64,000 nt of DNA from Podospora comata (taxonomy: Eukaryota > Ascomycota > Sordariomycetes > Sordariales > Podosporaceae), in NCBI GenBank assembly GCA_017354895.1, contig CP071497.1, positions 2,666,001 through 2,730,000 on the forward strand, in the 5' to 3' direction. How positions within the stretch are numbered: position 1 is the stretch's first letter; every line of letters starts with the position of its first letter. The notes beneath the pieces are model-generated. The model had not been told where the DNA came from, searched no databases, and worked only from the letters and a program-made list of their open reading frames with translations. Below, one piece after another: positions 1 through 9,880 of the stretch. The translations under genes and the position numbers were made by a program.

Positions 1-790
1 ATATGGCGGCCAACCAAATGCGACGCTTTTCCGGCGGTGAGAGTGCAGGCTAGGAAGGTGCTGTCATGTATAAGCACAAAGCGTCAGGAAGCGGATCCGT
101 TTCGTTCATGCATAAGCTAGTGCTGAGATGTCGTATGTGATGCTATTTCGCAACCAACACTCAGATCCTTACCTTGCCTCTCACGCTACTACCTCAACTC
201 CGATCCTAGCGGGCGGAAAGGAAGCTCGCAAAACGCCTCCCGAAGAAAGCTTAGCCTGTGCCCTTGTTATTCAAGTTCAACCCCACTCCTCGACCATGCC
301 GCAGGCTACCTTGATCTTGTCCGTGATAGATGCTACAAGTGGTGTAAAACATAGGGCTGCGTTGAAGAACAGAAGGATCACGGCAGACAGCACCTCTCAT
401 GTCACGCCAAGCCCAGGTACAGCAATATTTCATGGTTTCTCGTACCAACCGCATCGTGCAGGATGTTGATCCATTCAGAATGGGGCCCTATCAGGAAGCA
501 TCTGAGCGTTATCCCCACTCAGTTAAGATCCGAGAGACCAAGACGACTTTGTGCGTATACTTTACCAATTGTATTACTTCACGCAGCTTGCATGTGCACC
601 GGGTCTGACGGTTCAAGGTTCGCCCCGCACATCGACTATCACAGCCGAGCAGTACGGAGTATGTATAGCCATCACCAACGCACGCTAGATACCTTGTTGA
701 ATCCTTAACGTCGATCTCGATAACCATACTACTTTGGGAGACTTCGTCAACTCTTTCTATAGTGGGCCATAATTCACCACGCATAATCCC
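1..790. other. left edge, no gene seen
   Basis: Only short unrelated open frames cross this stretch, with no recognisable domain, splice pattern or repeat. It is the left flank of the first DNA transposon. Confidence 0.4.
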
Positions 791-794
791 ATAA

Positions 795-2605
795 CGTGCG
801 TGATAAGCGAGCGGCGAATATAAGCGAGCGGCGAATTTTCCACGCAACACAACTCCTTCACCTTTAACACTCAATTCTACCACAACAAGCTATGGCTAGC
901 CCTTCAAACAAAGCCCGTATTTTGCTAGCTCTTGAAGCAATCAATAACAGCAAAAATCCCAATGTCCTTGCCACATCCAAACTATACAACGTTCCAGAAG
1001 CAACACTTCGCTACCGACGCGCCGGTCGGCCAACTCACGCAAGCTTACAGATTTGGAAGAGAAAGTGATTGTTCAATATATAATTAAGCTTTATGCGCGC
1101 GCATTTTACCCTCGGCTTTGTTATGTGGAAGATATGGCCAATCGATTGTTACGTGAACGCGACGCGCCCCCTGTCGGCAAACGCTGGGCTGACAACTTCA
1201 TTAAGCGCCAGCCAGACCTTTATACGCGTTTTACGCGTAAATACGACTACCAGAGGGCCCAATGCGAGGATCCAACGGTTATTGGCAAGTGGTTTGCCCT
1301 TATACGGAACGTCAAGGCCAAATACGGCATCCTTGATGAAGATTCGTACAATTTCGACGAGACTGGCTTTATGATAGGCGTTATTATCCCCACCATGGTA
1401 GTTACTACCTCTGATGGCCGTGGCAGGGCCAAACAAGTCTAGCCTAGTAATCGTGAGTGGGCTACAGTTATTCAGCGAGTGAATGCTTAAGGCTGGGCCA
1501 TCCTACTATTCATTATCTTGGCTGGGCAATATCACCTTACTAACTGGTATTAAGAGTATAAGTTACCGGCTGCCTGGCGTATCATAATAACCGATAATGG
1601 ATGGACTATTAATGAGAAAGGTATGGATTGGATTTGGCATTTCGATTTCTATACAATATCTCGTATAAAGGGCAAATACCGGCTGTTAATCCTTGACGGC
1701 CGCGATAGCCACCACTCCGAAGAGTTCGAGACCTACTGCCAGGAGCACAATATTATTACACTTTATATACCTCCGCACTCCTCGCACCTACTTTAGCTAC
1801 TAGATATTAGTCGTTTTGTACTATTAAAGAAAGAATATAGCCGCCAGATTGAGCTGTTAATGCGGATGAAAATCATACATATCAGCAAGTTAGAGTTTCT
1901 TTGTGGGTTTAGAGAAGCATTTTTCGCTTCAATTACAGAAAAGAATACCCAGGGTGGTTTTGCTGGAGCCGGCCTTGTTCCATACGACCCAGAGAGGGTG
2001 ATATCTAAACTAGATGTGCGCATTCGAACTCCAACACCTCCAGCTTCCAGCTCAACCACGGCACTACTTTGGGTCTCCCAAACACCACACAACCCTCGGG
2101 AGGCTACCTCACAGTCAGCGCTTATCAAAACTCGGATATCTAACTACCAAGGTAGCTCTCCAACATCTATGTTAACTGCTGTGGACCGGTTAGCTAACGG
2201 TACAATGGCTGTGATGCACGAGGTGGCTCTTCTCCGTGGAGAGGTCTCTTCGCTACGCAAGGCCAATGAGGAGCTTAGTAAGAGACGGAGAGCCAAAAAA
2301 ACACGTGTGCGGCTTGGAGGGTCACTTACTGTACAAGAGGCACAGGATATACTAGACCAGAAGGCTGTGGGTGAGCAGGTGGCCCAAGAAATACGACAAA
2401 GTGGTGGTGGTGCAACGGGGTCTCGTACGAAGATTCGGTGCTGTGGTGTGTGCGGCAAGCCTGGCCATAATGCACGCACGTGCAAGGAAGCTGCAGAATT
2501 GTCTGATTCATCTGTTTCTAATTCAGTTATTGTTATTTCCTAGTGTTGTGGTTGTGTAATTGCGGATGATTGTGGTGGGGTGGTGGAAAATTCGCCGCTC
2601 GCTTA
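795..2605 (+). mobile_element. Fot1/pogo-like DNA transposon, decayed copy 1
   Basis: A Tc1/mariner-superfamily (Fot1/pogo, DDE_1) element. A 23-bp terminal inverted repeat beginning TAAGCGAGCGGCGAA lies at 821-843 and is matched exactly, inverted, at 2583-2605. The left end carries the first 15 bases twice in tandem (804-820, then 821-843). The outer bases GCGTGA before the left end are also mirrored beyond the right end. It encloses a broken transposase. The insertion target would be TA, as known for the superfamily, but the duplicated left end makes the exact boundary uncertain. Confidence 0.85.
892..2543 (+). pseudogene. Fot1/pogo-like transposase, RIP-damaged
   Basis: Would cut and paste the surrounding element. 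From the ATG at 892 the order is: a psq/CENP-B-like helix-turn-helix start (MASPSNKARILLALEA), a second HTH (VGKRWADNFIKRQPD near 1180), the first catalytic Asp in YNFDETGF (about 1345), the second in LILDGRDSH (about 1690), the third in LLDISRF (about 1800), a coiled coil, and a CCHC zinc knuckle, CCGVCGKPGHNARTC, near 2440. A frameshift lies near 1040. In-frame stops at about 1441, 1488, 1550 and 1795 are TAG or TAA; the last replaces an expected CAG in HLLQPLDI. All three acidic positions survive, but the protein cannot be made. C-to-T/G-to-A stops fit RIP. Confidence is high for the family and high for it being broken. Confidence 0.9.
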
Positions 2606-2609
2606 TCAC

Positions 2610-3555
2610 GCACGCTATTCAAATTTACAGCAGTCTTGATTTGTTCAGTCGATAAGAGCCCCAACCGAGCCTCATTGGTCCTCCCGACATCTAAGACACA
2701 TTCCCATGGAGAGCGCTGAATCATCCTTTTGACGACCGCATAGTGTGGACAATTCACAGTAGCAGTCAATTTCGCTTATGTTGGTATTACCTCACTCTGG
2801 GCAAGTAGGTATTACTGATCCCTGAAATTTGCCTGGATTTTTTAGGTGCTTACAGACCACCTCCGGGCGTTTATGCATATCGTCTTCAACATACACAAGC
2901 TATTTTTGAAAATTTGCAGATGAAGATTAGGTAAGAACTTGGCAACGAAGCGAAAGATAGGTCCACTCAATTGGCGATAGTTCAAGACAATGCTGTCTTG
3001 AGTTACCAAAGTCGTGATACTGTTAGGTAAACAGGGCATGAAGGTGGTGTCCCATACAAAGTGCTAGGGTTCTGGCTATCAAACGTTCCTGTCAGGAACC
3101 GGTTTAGTGCCTTCCAAATTTTGGATTCGTCATGTGTTGATACATGCCTCTTGCTCTCTCTTGTTCATTTCAAGAAATTCCACTCCTCAACCTTCCATTT
3201 TCTTTCTCTCTTTTTCGCTGCCTGTTTTAGGTAGTAACTAGCATTGGAGGGGATCTGCATTATTCCTGAGTTTGACACAGGTAACCTCCCTAGGGCAGTT
3301 TCATTCATTCAGGGTTTTGTCTTCAATGTTTATTTCTTCAGTCACTATCTGATTCATGACAAAAGCTGGAACGTCCGCACGTCCGAGTTGCCGTCAGCCG
3401 CATGAATAGGAATTATCCCTTAGCCGCTAGACTGTCAAAGCGAATGGCATCAAAAGCTGTGTATTGAGCAAATCATCACAGCTAGCGCGTACATATGTCT
3501 TTACCATAGACATATTTTTGGCTTTAGCCGCGGAGGATAAAAGCCCGACGTTGTA
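2610..3555. other. spacer between the two pogo elements
   Basis: No supported gene. Moderate base composition, short unrelated frames only. Confidence 0.4.
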
Positions 3556-3656
3556 TAACGTACATTATAAGCGATTGAAACAGATAAGCGAGTGAAACAC
3601 TTTCCACCGCGTCGCGTATCCTCCACCCTCAACCTTGAATTCTTCTACAACGAACC

Positions 3657-4970
3657 ATGGCTTTACCTTCCTACGAGGCCAGAATTAATCTTGCACTTGA
3701 AGCTCTCCAAAATGACCATACTCTTGGTCTTCGGGCTGCAGCGAAGATCTATAGCGTTAGCCCCGCGACACTTATGCGACGACGCGACGGCAGGCCTGCA
3801 CGACGCGATACTACGCCCAATTCGAGAAAGCTTACGCAATTAGAAGAGGATACTATTGTTCAATACGTTATTGAGCTATGTGCGCGAGCTTTTCCACCAA
3901 GATTGCGTAGTGTGGAAGATATGGCCAACCAACTGCTACGCGCCCGCGACGCGCCCTCTGTTGGCAAGCTCTGGGCACACAACTTTGTTAAACGCCAGCC
4001 GGAGAAGAATATACAGGGTAGCTTTGCAGGTGCTGGCCTTATACCGTACGATCCAGAGAGGGTGCTTTCTAAACTGGATGTGAAGCTTCGTACGCCAACA
4101 CCCCCGACCTCACGGCCCGGTACTCCACAACCTTGGGTGTTCCAGACACCACACAACCCCCGAGAAGCCAACTCACAGTCAACGCTTATTAAGACTCGCA
4201 TTACCAACCATCAAAATAGCTCTCCGACTTCAATGTTGGCTGCGGTAGACCAGCTTGCTAAAAGTACAATGGCTGTAATGCACCAGGTAGCTCTCCTTCG
4301 TGCAGAGAACACTTCACTCCGCAAGGCCAGCGAGGCACTAAGCAAGCGCCGGAGAGCCAAAAAAACATGTGTGCGGTTCGGAGGATCACTTACTGTGCAG
4401 GATGCACACGATCTATTGGATAAGAAGGCCGTGGGTGGAGAGGGAGTGCAAGAAATGCAGCCGGATAGTAGTGGTGCAGGGGGGGCTCATTGTCACACGG
4501 CAAAAGCCAACCACCTGCAACCACGCCCAACAACACTATCGATACCACCGCAAGGAGGGGTAACTGCAAGTCGTGAGCCTCTCGTTCAAAGTGAGGCAGA
4601 CAAACAGAGGCATGGCGGTTATCAAAGGAAGCCCACTGGCCCAGTAGGATATTGGAGGACTTGGCGATGGCCTGAGGCCAACAAGGGCACGGGCCACGCG
4701 AGGAAGGATAAAATACGCGTTTGGAAACACCAAGACTGTATCTCTTCTTCTTCTTTTCAGTATTACAGACTTCGAGTCCATTGAAGATTATTAGTCAGAA
4801 TTGAACCATGAGTTCCAAGCCCTGATATTACAGCCCTTGTCACACTCATACAAAGGTTCGGTGCTGTGGTGTGTGTGGCAAGCCTGGCCATAATGCGCGC
4901 ACTTGCCAGGAGGCTGCAAATGCCTCAGACTCAGCTGTTTCTGATGTTATTATAGTTGGTTCTCAATATT
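3657..4970 (+). pseudogene. transposase without catalytic core (HTH fused to zinc-knuckle tail)
   Basis: Starts MALPSYEARINLALEAL, aligned with the start of the transposase at 892. It keeps both helix-turn-helix regions, then jumps at about 3995 from FVKRQPE straight to KNIQGSFAGAGL. About 720 bases present in copy 1 (roughly 1219-1940), which encode the three catalytic Asp residues, are missing in frame. The coiled coil follows (LLRAENTSLRKASEAL). The frame is then interrupted by a solo LTR at 4491-4844, and the CCHC knuckle (CCGVCGKPGHNARTC) resumes at about 4860. Before the LTR landed, this would have been an intact DNA-binding protein with no nuclease. Unlike copy 1, it has no stops before the LTR. 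Confidence 0.85.
4486..4849. mobile_element. solo LTR with 5-bp target duplication
   Basis: The 354-bp segment 4491-4844 begins TGTCACACGG and ends CTTGTCACA, the TG...CA ends of an LTR. It is flanked by CTCAT at 4486-4490 and again at 4845-4849. Removing it restores the reading frame region aligned with copy 1 (GGGGTCTCGTACGAAG there, GGGGGCTCATACAAAG here). No internal retrotransposon region is present, so it is a solo LTR left by recombination. Orientation is unknown. Confidence 0.82.
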
Positions 4971-5069
4971 GTTGTATAGCAATCGAGGTTAGTTGTGGTA
5001 GACTGGTAGAAAGTGTTTCACTCGCTTATCTGTTTCACTCGCTTATAATGTACGTTAGCTATATTTTTT

Positions 5070-5245
5070 ACCGCCCGTTTTATTTTCGATTTTTGTTTTC
5101 TGTCGGCGCTTACATGCTTCAAGTTCATTGGAAGGCTGAGGGGTGTGAATGTAGGAGATAGGGGGAGAAATCTTCCTCAGTCTTTGGCAGTATGTCTTCC
5201 GAAATCTGCATCGGATTTCCCTGGAAATGACGGTCTGGGTGTATT
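5070..5245 (+). repeat. dispersed repeat, copy A
   Basis: This stretch (ACCGCCCGTTTTATTTTCGA... to ...CGGTCTGGGTGT) aligns with 16258-16435 over about 175 bases. Shared blocks include GTCGGCGCTTA/GTTGGCGCTTA, GGCTGAGGGG, AATCTTCCTCA and GCATC.GATTTCCCT. It is non-coding and probably retroelement-derived. Confidence 0.7.
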
Positions 5246-5300
5246 GCATACTGCGGAACTATCTACAAGCTATCTAGTTCCTCCGTATATATAGTTCTTT
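5240..5300 (-). repeat. inverted match to the LTR-like repeat at 15.66-15.71 kb
   Basis: Read on the minus strand, TATATATACGGAGGAACTAG...GTTCCGCAGTATGCAA matches 15665-15713 on the plus strand (TATATATACGGAGGAACTGG...GTTCTGTAGTATGCAA). This suggests an LTR edge in opposite orientation. Confidence 0.65.
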
Positions 5301-5317
5301 CTTGCCATGCTCACTCT

Positions 5318-5420
5318 GCTCAGCACCTAAGCACATTGAGCATTCCTGCTTTCCTTGCTCAGTGCCTGAGCACACTGAGCCTTTTGCTCGCCATGCTTAG
5401 TACCTGAGCGTACTGAGCAC
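5318..5420. repeat. three imperfect tandem hairpin repeats
   Basis: Copies start at about 5318, 5356 and 5394, a 38-bp period. Each has the form TGCTCAGTGCCTGAGCACACTGAGC, whose arms GCTCAGTG and CACTGAGC are complementary. Copies differ mainly by transitions. They lie within retroelement-like sequence. Confidence 0.75.
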
Positions 5421-5551
5421 TTATCCTGCCCTCCTGATTAGTTCCTTCTTACTGTGGTGCAGGGGTAGGTTTTGCCTTCTTGTCAAGTACTCGCGCTAGT
5501 CAAGGGCTAACCTGGCGGTTGTATTCTACAAAATAATCCCCATATCTATAG

Positions 5552-6090
5552 CTAGTATTTTGTATGCATACCATTCGCTGCAATTACTACCTCACACCGA
5601 CTAGGCATCAAATCCAACAGCGTTTGAAGGTAAGATTCCAGAAGCTCTTGCCAGGCCTCCTCTACGTACTTCTTTAACTTCACGTACGACGGCTTTTCCT
5701 CAAGGCCGTATTTATCCTTAATATAATCCTTCATCCAATTCTAATAGAATTTAATAGAGTTTGATTTAGGGAAAAAGTAGGCTAATTAACTACTCTAATT
5801 TTCCTATTCTCAAGATCCTTCTTTGTACCAGCTGCTCGATAGCTAAGTGCGCCGTCCTATATAAAAGAAAGCTATAAATAGTATTGCTCGAAAGTATCTT
5901 TAATAAATTTATAGACGTGAAGAAGGATATTCTTTTAATAAAAATATTTATTAATCGATCCCCATTCCTTTTTCTAAAAAATATTACGGCCTTTAGTTGA
6001 GCCGTAAAAGTAGCCTCAGAATATTTACCCTCCTTTTCTTTAATATTTTTTAACGATATAAATAGAGTCCTATTCCTTGTCGATTCTTGT
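5552..6090 (-). pseudogene. Tc1/mariner (DDE_3) transposase C-terminal remnant
   Basis: On the minus strand the end of a Tc1/mariner transposase is readable. It has a decayed AHLAIEQLVQRR segment, then an expected SPDLNPIE region turned into stops, then WMKDYIKDKYGLEEKPSY, AWQELLESYL and the family ending MPSRCEVVIAANGMHTKY at 5554. Only the last 60 residues are stop-free (5552-5734). Upstream of that, TAA and TAG replace expected Trp and Gln, as RIP would do. The N-terminal half is absent. Confidence 0.8.
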
Positions 6091-6095
6091 ATTTA

Positions 6096-6222
6096 CGGTA
6101 TTTAGTGTTTATATCGAGATATCTTATTGTGCACTGTTTAGCTGCACCGAACTACAATTATTTAAAAGTATCTTTAACCAATATCCCTTTTAGAGGTTCT
6201 GGATAGGTTCGTTATACGTTAT
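6096..6222 (+). repeat. RIP-mutated retroelement leader, sister of 15725-15855
   Basis: Aligns along its whole length with 15725-15855. Shared blocks are CACTGTTTAG, CACCGAAC/TACCGAAC and TATCCCTTTTAGAGGTTCTGGATA. The differences are mostly C-to-T or G-to-A in this copy. It lies just upstream of the gag remnant, where a 5' LTR/leader would be expected. Confidence 0.7.
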
Positions 6223-6479
6223 ATACTTACTTTAACTCTATTACGGATAAGTTAAAAGTAGTTAAATACTATAGCCGGAAATACTAATATCTAACCTACC
6301 GTTAAACAGCTTTTTACTCGTATTTAAGAGCTTAAGAATAAGTTATATATCTCTTACGATTCTTTTACGTAGGAGAATACTATACTTTACTAGGAGATTA
6401 GTACCTTATATAAGGAGGGAGACCGTATCTACTAAGAGATCGGTGCCTTACGTAAGGAAGGAGACTGCGCTAGGCTCGA

Positions 6480-7130
6480 GGCTCCGGATCGCTATGGAAG
6501 AGCTAAGGGAGAACTAGGGGGATTTTTAATCTAACTTAAGATATACTTCGGTATTACCTTTTTCGTTTCCCGGACGAGCCGTCTAAAGTAATATACGCCG
6601 CGTCCAGGCTTAAGAATAAAGTATTTACTTAATTCGAGCCGATTTTAAGAGATTATTTCGATAATAAGTACGACACGAGGAAAAATATAATTAAGAAATA
6701 CTTTAAGTCGTATAAAGGCTTCGAAAAAAAAATTAAAAAAGTATTTAGAGAATACGATAAAAATAAATATATTTAGGAACGACTAATTAACCTTAGGTAA
6801 ATTAAATTTATTACTAATTACGCTACTGTATTTAAGATAAATATACTTTATAGCGAAATTAATAATAAAGGGTTAATATAGTTATTTTATAACGGGTTTA
6901 AGGAAGAAATTAAAAATAAATTATATTAATAAGAACGGCCGGAGACTATTAACGAATATATTATAATAGTAATACGTATTAACGATTAGTAATTTTAGTA
7001 TTATAAGGAGCGGAAAGGTATATATATATTAGGACCTTACTATTTTAACGATAAAAGAAAAAAACGTTTATACGGGACTTACGTTTCGGAAACTATATAC
7101 GCGGGACTAATAAAAGTTAATATTATATAG
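6480..7130 (+). pseudogene. Ty3/gypsy gag remnant, RIP-mutated
   Basis: The plus strand reads as a retrotransposon gag (capsid) after allowing for TAG stops and frame changes. Recognisable pieces are FPGRAV/SRTSRLK near 6570, EYDKNKYI about 6750, NGFKEEIKNKLY about 6890 and ERPETINEYIIIVIRINDXQF about 6935-6990. That order is the one seen in fungal Ty3/gypsy Gag. The sequence is very rich in TpA, the product expected of RIP. No protease or polymerase follows on this strand. Confidence 0.7.
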
Positions 7131-7154
7131 TAATAAAATCGTAAAGTAAAAACT

Positions 7155-7777
7155 TGTTAGCTGGTATGCCCTGATAGGCCTATAATATAGTACCTATACA
7201 GGGTTGCTGTAGAATACAGCAGTGCGCAAGCGGAAGCGGGAGGATACGACGGCAGTGCCGAAGGAAGGGAAAGGCACTGTAATACAGTGGAGTATAAGGA
7301 ATAGGAATTGCTTTTATTACTCTTATTATCCTGTAATGCCCTTTGATGCCCTTAAGGAGAGAAAGGAAAACTATTCTACAGGAGAGGAGAGAGGTCTATT
7401 TATAGGCGTTTGTAGGCCTACTGTGGGTCTTGTAGGCCCTGAAGGCCCTATACCACTTGAGGTGGTTAGTGGACCTTAGTGGGTCTGGTAGAATCTCATG
7501 GAAATCCATCGAACCTTTAGTGGCAGGGTGCCCTGTAGGTCACACCATTATAGCAGCTTATTGCGTAGGCTTGTAGCCACTTTGGAAGGTTCTAGCATCC
7601 TTTGACTAAGCCTTAGGCCACAGTAGCCCTGTAAGCCTAGGCAAGGGTCCCTTGTAAAGAACATTCTAGAGGGATTCAAGCCGGGAAATTCAGTTACTAC
7701 TTATAGCAGTACTGCCCACTGTAATACCAATCTGTAGAGCAGTAAATAGGGCACTTAGTAGTACCCACATGTTAACA
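7155..7777 (-). mobile_element. gypsy LTR (623 bp), probably 3' LTR of a minus-strand element
   Basis: Ends are TGTTAGCTGG and CATGTTAACA, forming the short inverted ends TGTTA/TAACA usual for LTRs. The last ~100 bases (7676-7777) recur at 9148-9249 with a handful of substitutions. Between the two lies RT-RNase H sequence on the minus strand. The simplest reading is an internally deleted element running right to left, with this as its 3' LTR. No clear target-site duplication is visible (AAACT against ATTAC). The LTR itself is little mutated compared with the interior. Confidence 0.68.
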
Positions 7778-7789
7778 ATTATTACTTAA

Positions 7790-9140
7790 CTTTTCTTAAT
7801 ATTTGTTAGAAGCGGCCTTTTCGCGATATACTACGTAATATTTTATTTATAGTTATAGTAGATACTTAAGAGTATTATCTAGCGCCTCTTTAAATAATAG
7901 TAGTAACTCCCTAAGTATATCCTTATAATAGTCGGTACGCCGGCTAAATACGTTTACCCTAGCGTTCTCTAAGCACTTTTTATAGTTAATTTAAAAATTA
8001 AATTCCGAAAGAAATTTTAACTATCGCGTCTACCGCGCGTTAAAGACTTTTGTAGTAATAAAGTATTATAGGTTCTTATAGTCCGTATAGACTTATATTT
8101 CGTACTTAATATTACTAAAGTATAGTCTTTACTCCTCGAACGCTTCGATAATAATAAGTAACTCCTTATCGTAAATTAAATAGTTTTAACGTACCCCTTT
8201 AAGTTTCTTTGAAAAGAAAATTACTAAATATAATTTATAATTATTATTTCGCTATCCTAATTATTTATAAATTGTATAGTTCAATTCATTTACCTTAACC
8301 TCGAATAGTCGATTAAGGTCTAGTAATTTAAGTACTAGGTCCTTTAAAATAGCCTTTTTTAATTCCTAAAAAGCCTATTCTTCTTCCTACTCCCACCGGA
8401 ACTCTACGTCTTTCTTAATTAAATAATTAAATAGCCGCGCGATATTTATATACTTATAAATAAATATCCGATAGAAATTTATAAACCTTAAAAATTCCCT
8501 AATATATATTTATAATTATAGCGTAGGCCAGTCTTTCATTACCGTAATTTTCTTAAGTTCTGTATAAACCTTTCCTAACGATATTAAATATTTTAAATAT
8601 ATTATTCTTTATACGTAGAACTCGCTCTTCTCTTTATTAATTAAAAGTCCGGTTTCATATAGCGCGTCGAATATCTCTCGTACGTATCGCTTATATCTTT
8701 CTAAAGTACGTAAGTAGATAAAAACGTTATCGAGATAGTATATTACTATTTTATTAAAGTATTTCCGGATTATATAATTAACGAGAGATTAAAACGTTAC
8801 GGGTATATTAATTAACTTAAATAGTATTACGAGATACCAAAAATAACTATAGGGTATACGAAATATTATTTTCTATTTGTTTCCTTCCTTAATTTATATA
8901 TAGGTATACCCGACAGATATATTTAAATATATAAAGTATCGCGCTTTAATTAATTAATTTCGTAATTTAAATATTAATAGTAGTGAGTAACTATTTTTTA
9001 CCATTTCGTTATTTAACTACCGGTAATCTATATATAATCGTAAGTTACTATCCTTCTTTAGTACGAAAAATATAGGGTATCCTACTAGCGATATGGACTC
9101 CCTAATATATCCTCTCTTTAAATTCTTATTTAAATACTTC
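7790..9140 (-). pseudogene. Ty3/gypsy reverse transcriptase-RNase H remnant
   Basis: The minus strand reads, with many stops and frame changes, as a gypsy Pol fragment. It begins with the RT entry motif VGYPIFFVLKKDSNLRLYIDYR near 9090. The catalytic box is at about 8710-8745, where the usual Y-x-D-D has become YLDN, a change of Asp to Asn by G-to-A. RNase H follows, with KELLIIIEAFEE and YTDYKNL around 8150-8060. Integrase and the gag-protease part are missing. The whole stretch is AT-rich with abundant TpA. It is inactive. Confidence 0.8.
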
Positions 9141-9147
9141 CGTAGCT

Positions 9148-9249
9148 CTAAGCCGGGAAATTCCGTTACTACTTATAGCAGTACTGCCTACTGTAATACC
9201 AATCTGTAGGGCAGTAAATAAAGCAGTTAGTAGTACCCACATGTTAACA
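9148..9249 (-). repeat. truncated LTR, partner of the LTR at 7155-7777
   Basis: A 102-bp near-copy of 7676-7777, ending in the same GTACCCACATGTTAACA. It abuts the RT remnant directly, so the rest of this LTR and the gag region were lost. Confidence 0.75.
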
Positions 9250-9880
9250 ATTACAATATATAAATTTAAAGGTTTTTATTATAAAATATAAAATAATATT
9301 TTAAAGCATTACTTTAGTCCAAATAGGAATTTCGGGTAAAATTAATTTTTAAAAGTTTTTATTTACTTTAATTCATAATTATTTTTAAGGCTTAAATTAT
9401 TTATCGAATCACGTATTGTAGGGAAGCTTACTTTATTATACCGAGTAAAATATAAAAATAAAAAGGAATTTAAGATTTTTTTTTAATATCGAAGATAATT
9501 ACGAACTTCGAATAACGGTAATTAAAATAATAAAAATAAAATAATATCTTATAAAACTCGTTTAATTATTTAAAACTTTAAAGTTTATTATTAATAATAT
9601 ATTACTTTTACAAAAGGTATAAAGTTTTATTTATAACTTTAGTTAACCGTCCTCCTTAATTAAATAGAAGAATACTTTACTTTAGCAAAATTTAAAGATT
9701 TTTAAAATTTAATCGTAATAGATTTTTTATACAGTTATTTTATAAATTACTTTAATAAAGTCTTATCTAACCTAATAAATAAAGTAAATAAGCCGTTAAT
9801 ACCTTTCCGTAATTATTATAATAATAAAATTCGACACTTCTATAGGAACCAGATTACGGAGTTAATACGTAGCTTTATTT
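9250..9880. other. AT-rich RIP-like sequence, nothing identifiable
   Basis: Extremely AT- and TpA-rich, with no readable frame in any direction. It is likely decayed repeat sequence. The composition changes abruptly to GC-rich at about 9880. Confidence 0.55.

Larger units (their letters stand above)
3556..5057 (+). mobile_element. Fot1/pogo-like element 2, non-autonomous deletion derivative
   Basis: A second element related to the one at 795-2605. Its 49-bp inverted repeats at 3556-3604 and 5009-5057 differ at one base and contain the motif ATAAGCGAGTGAAAC twice per end. Inside is a transposase frame lacking the whole DDE core, plus a solo LTR. It could move only with help from another copy. 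The TIR core (ATAAGCGAG followed by TTTCCACC) resembles that of element 1, so the two are sister families. Confidence 0.88.

Noticed and set aside
4491-4844. Insert considered as a spliceosomal intron because of CTTCTTCTTTTCAG
   Set aside because: The segment has LTR ends and a 5-bp duplication; the pyrimidine tract and CAG are internal, and no GT donor fits at its left edge.
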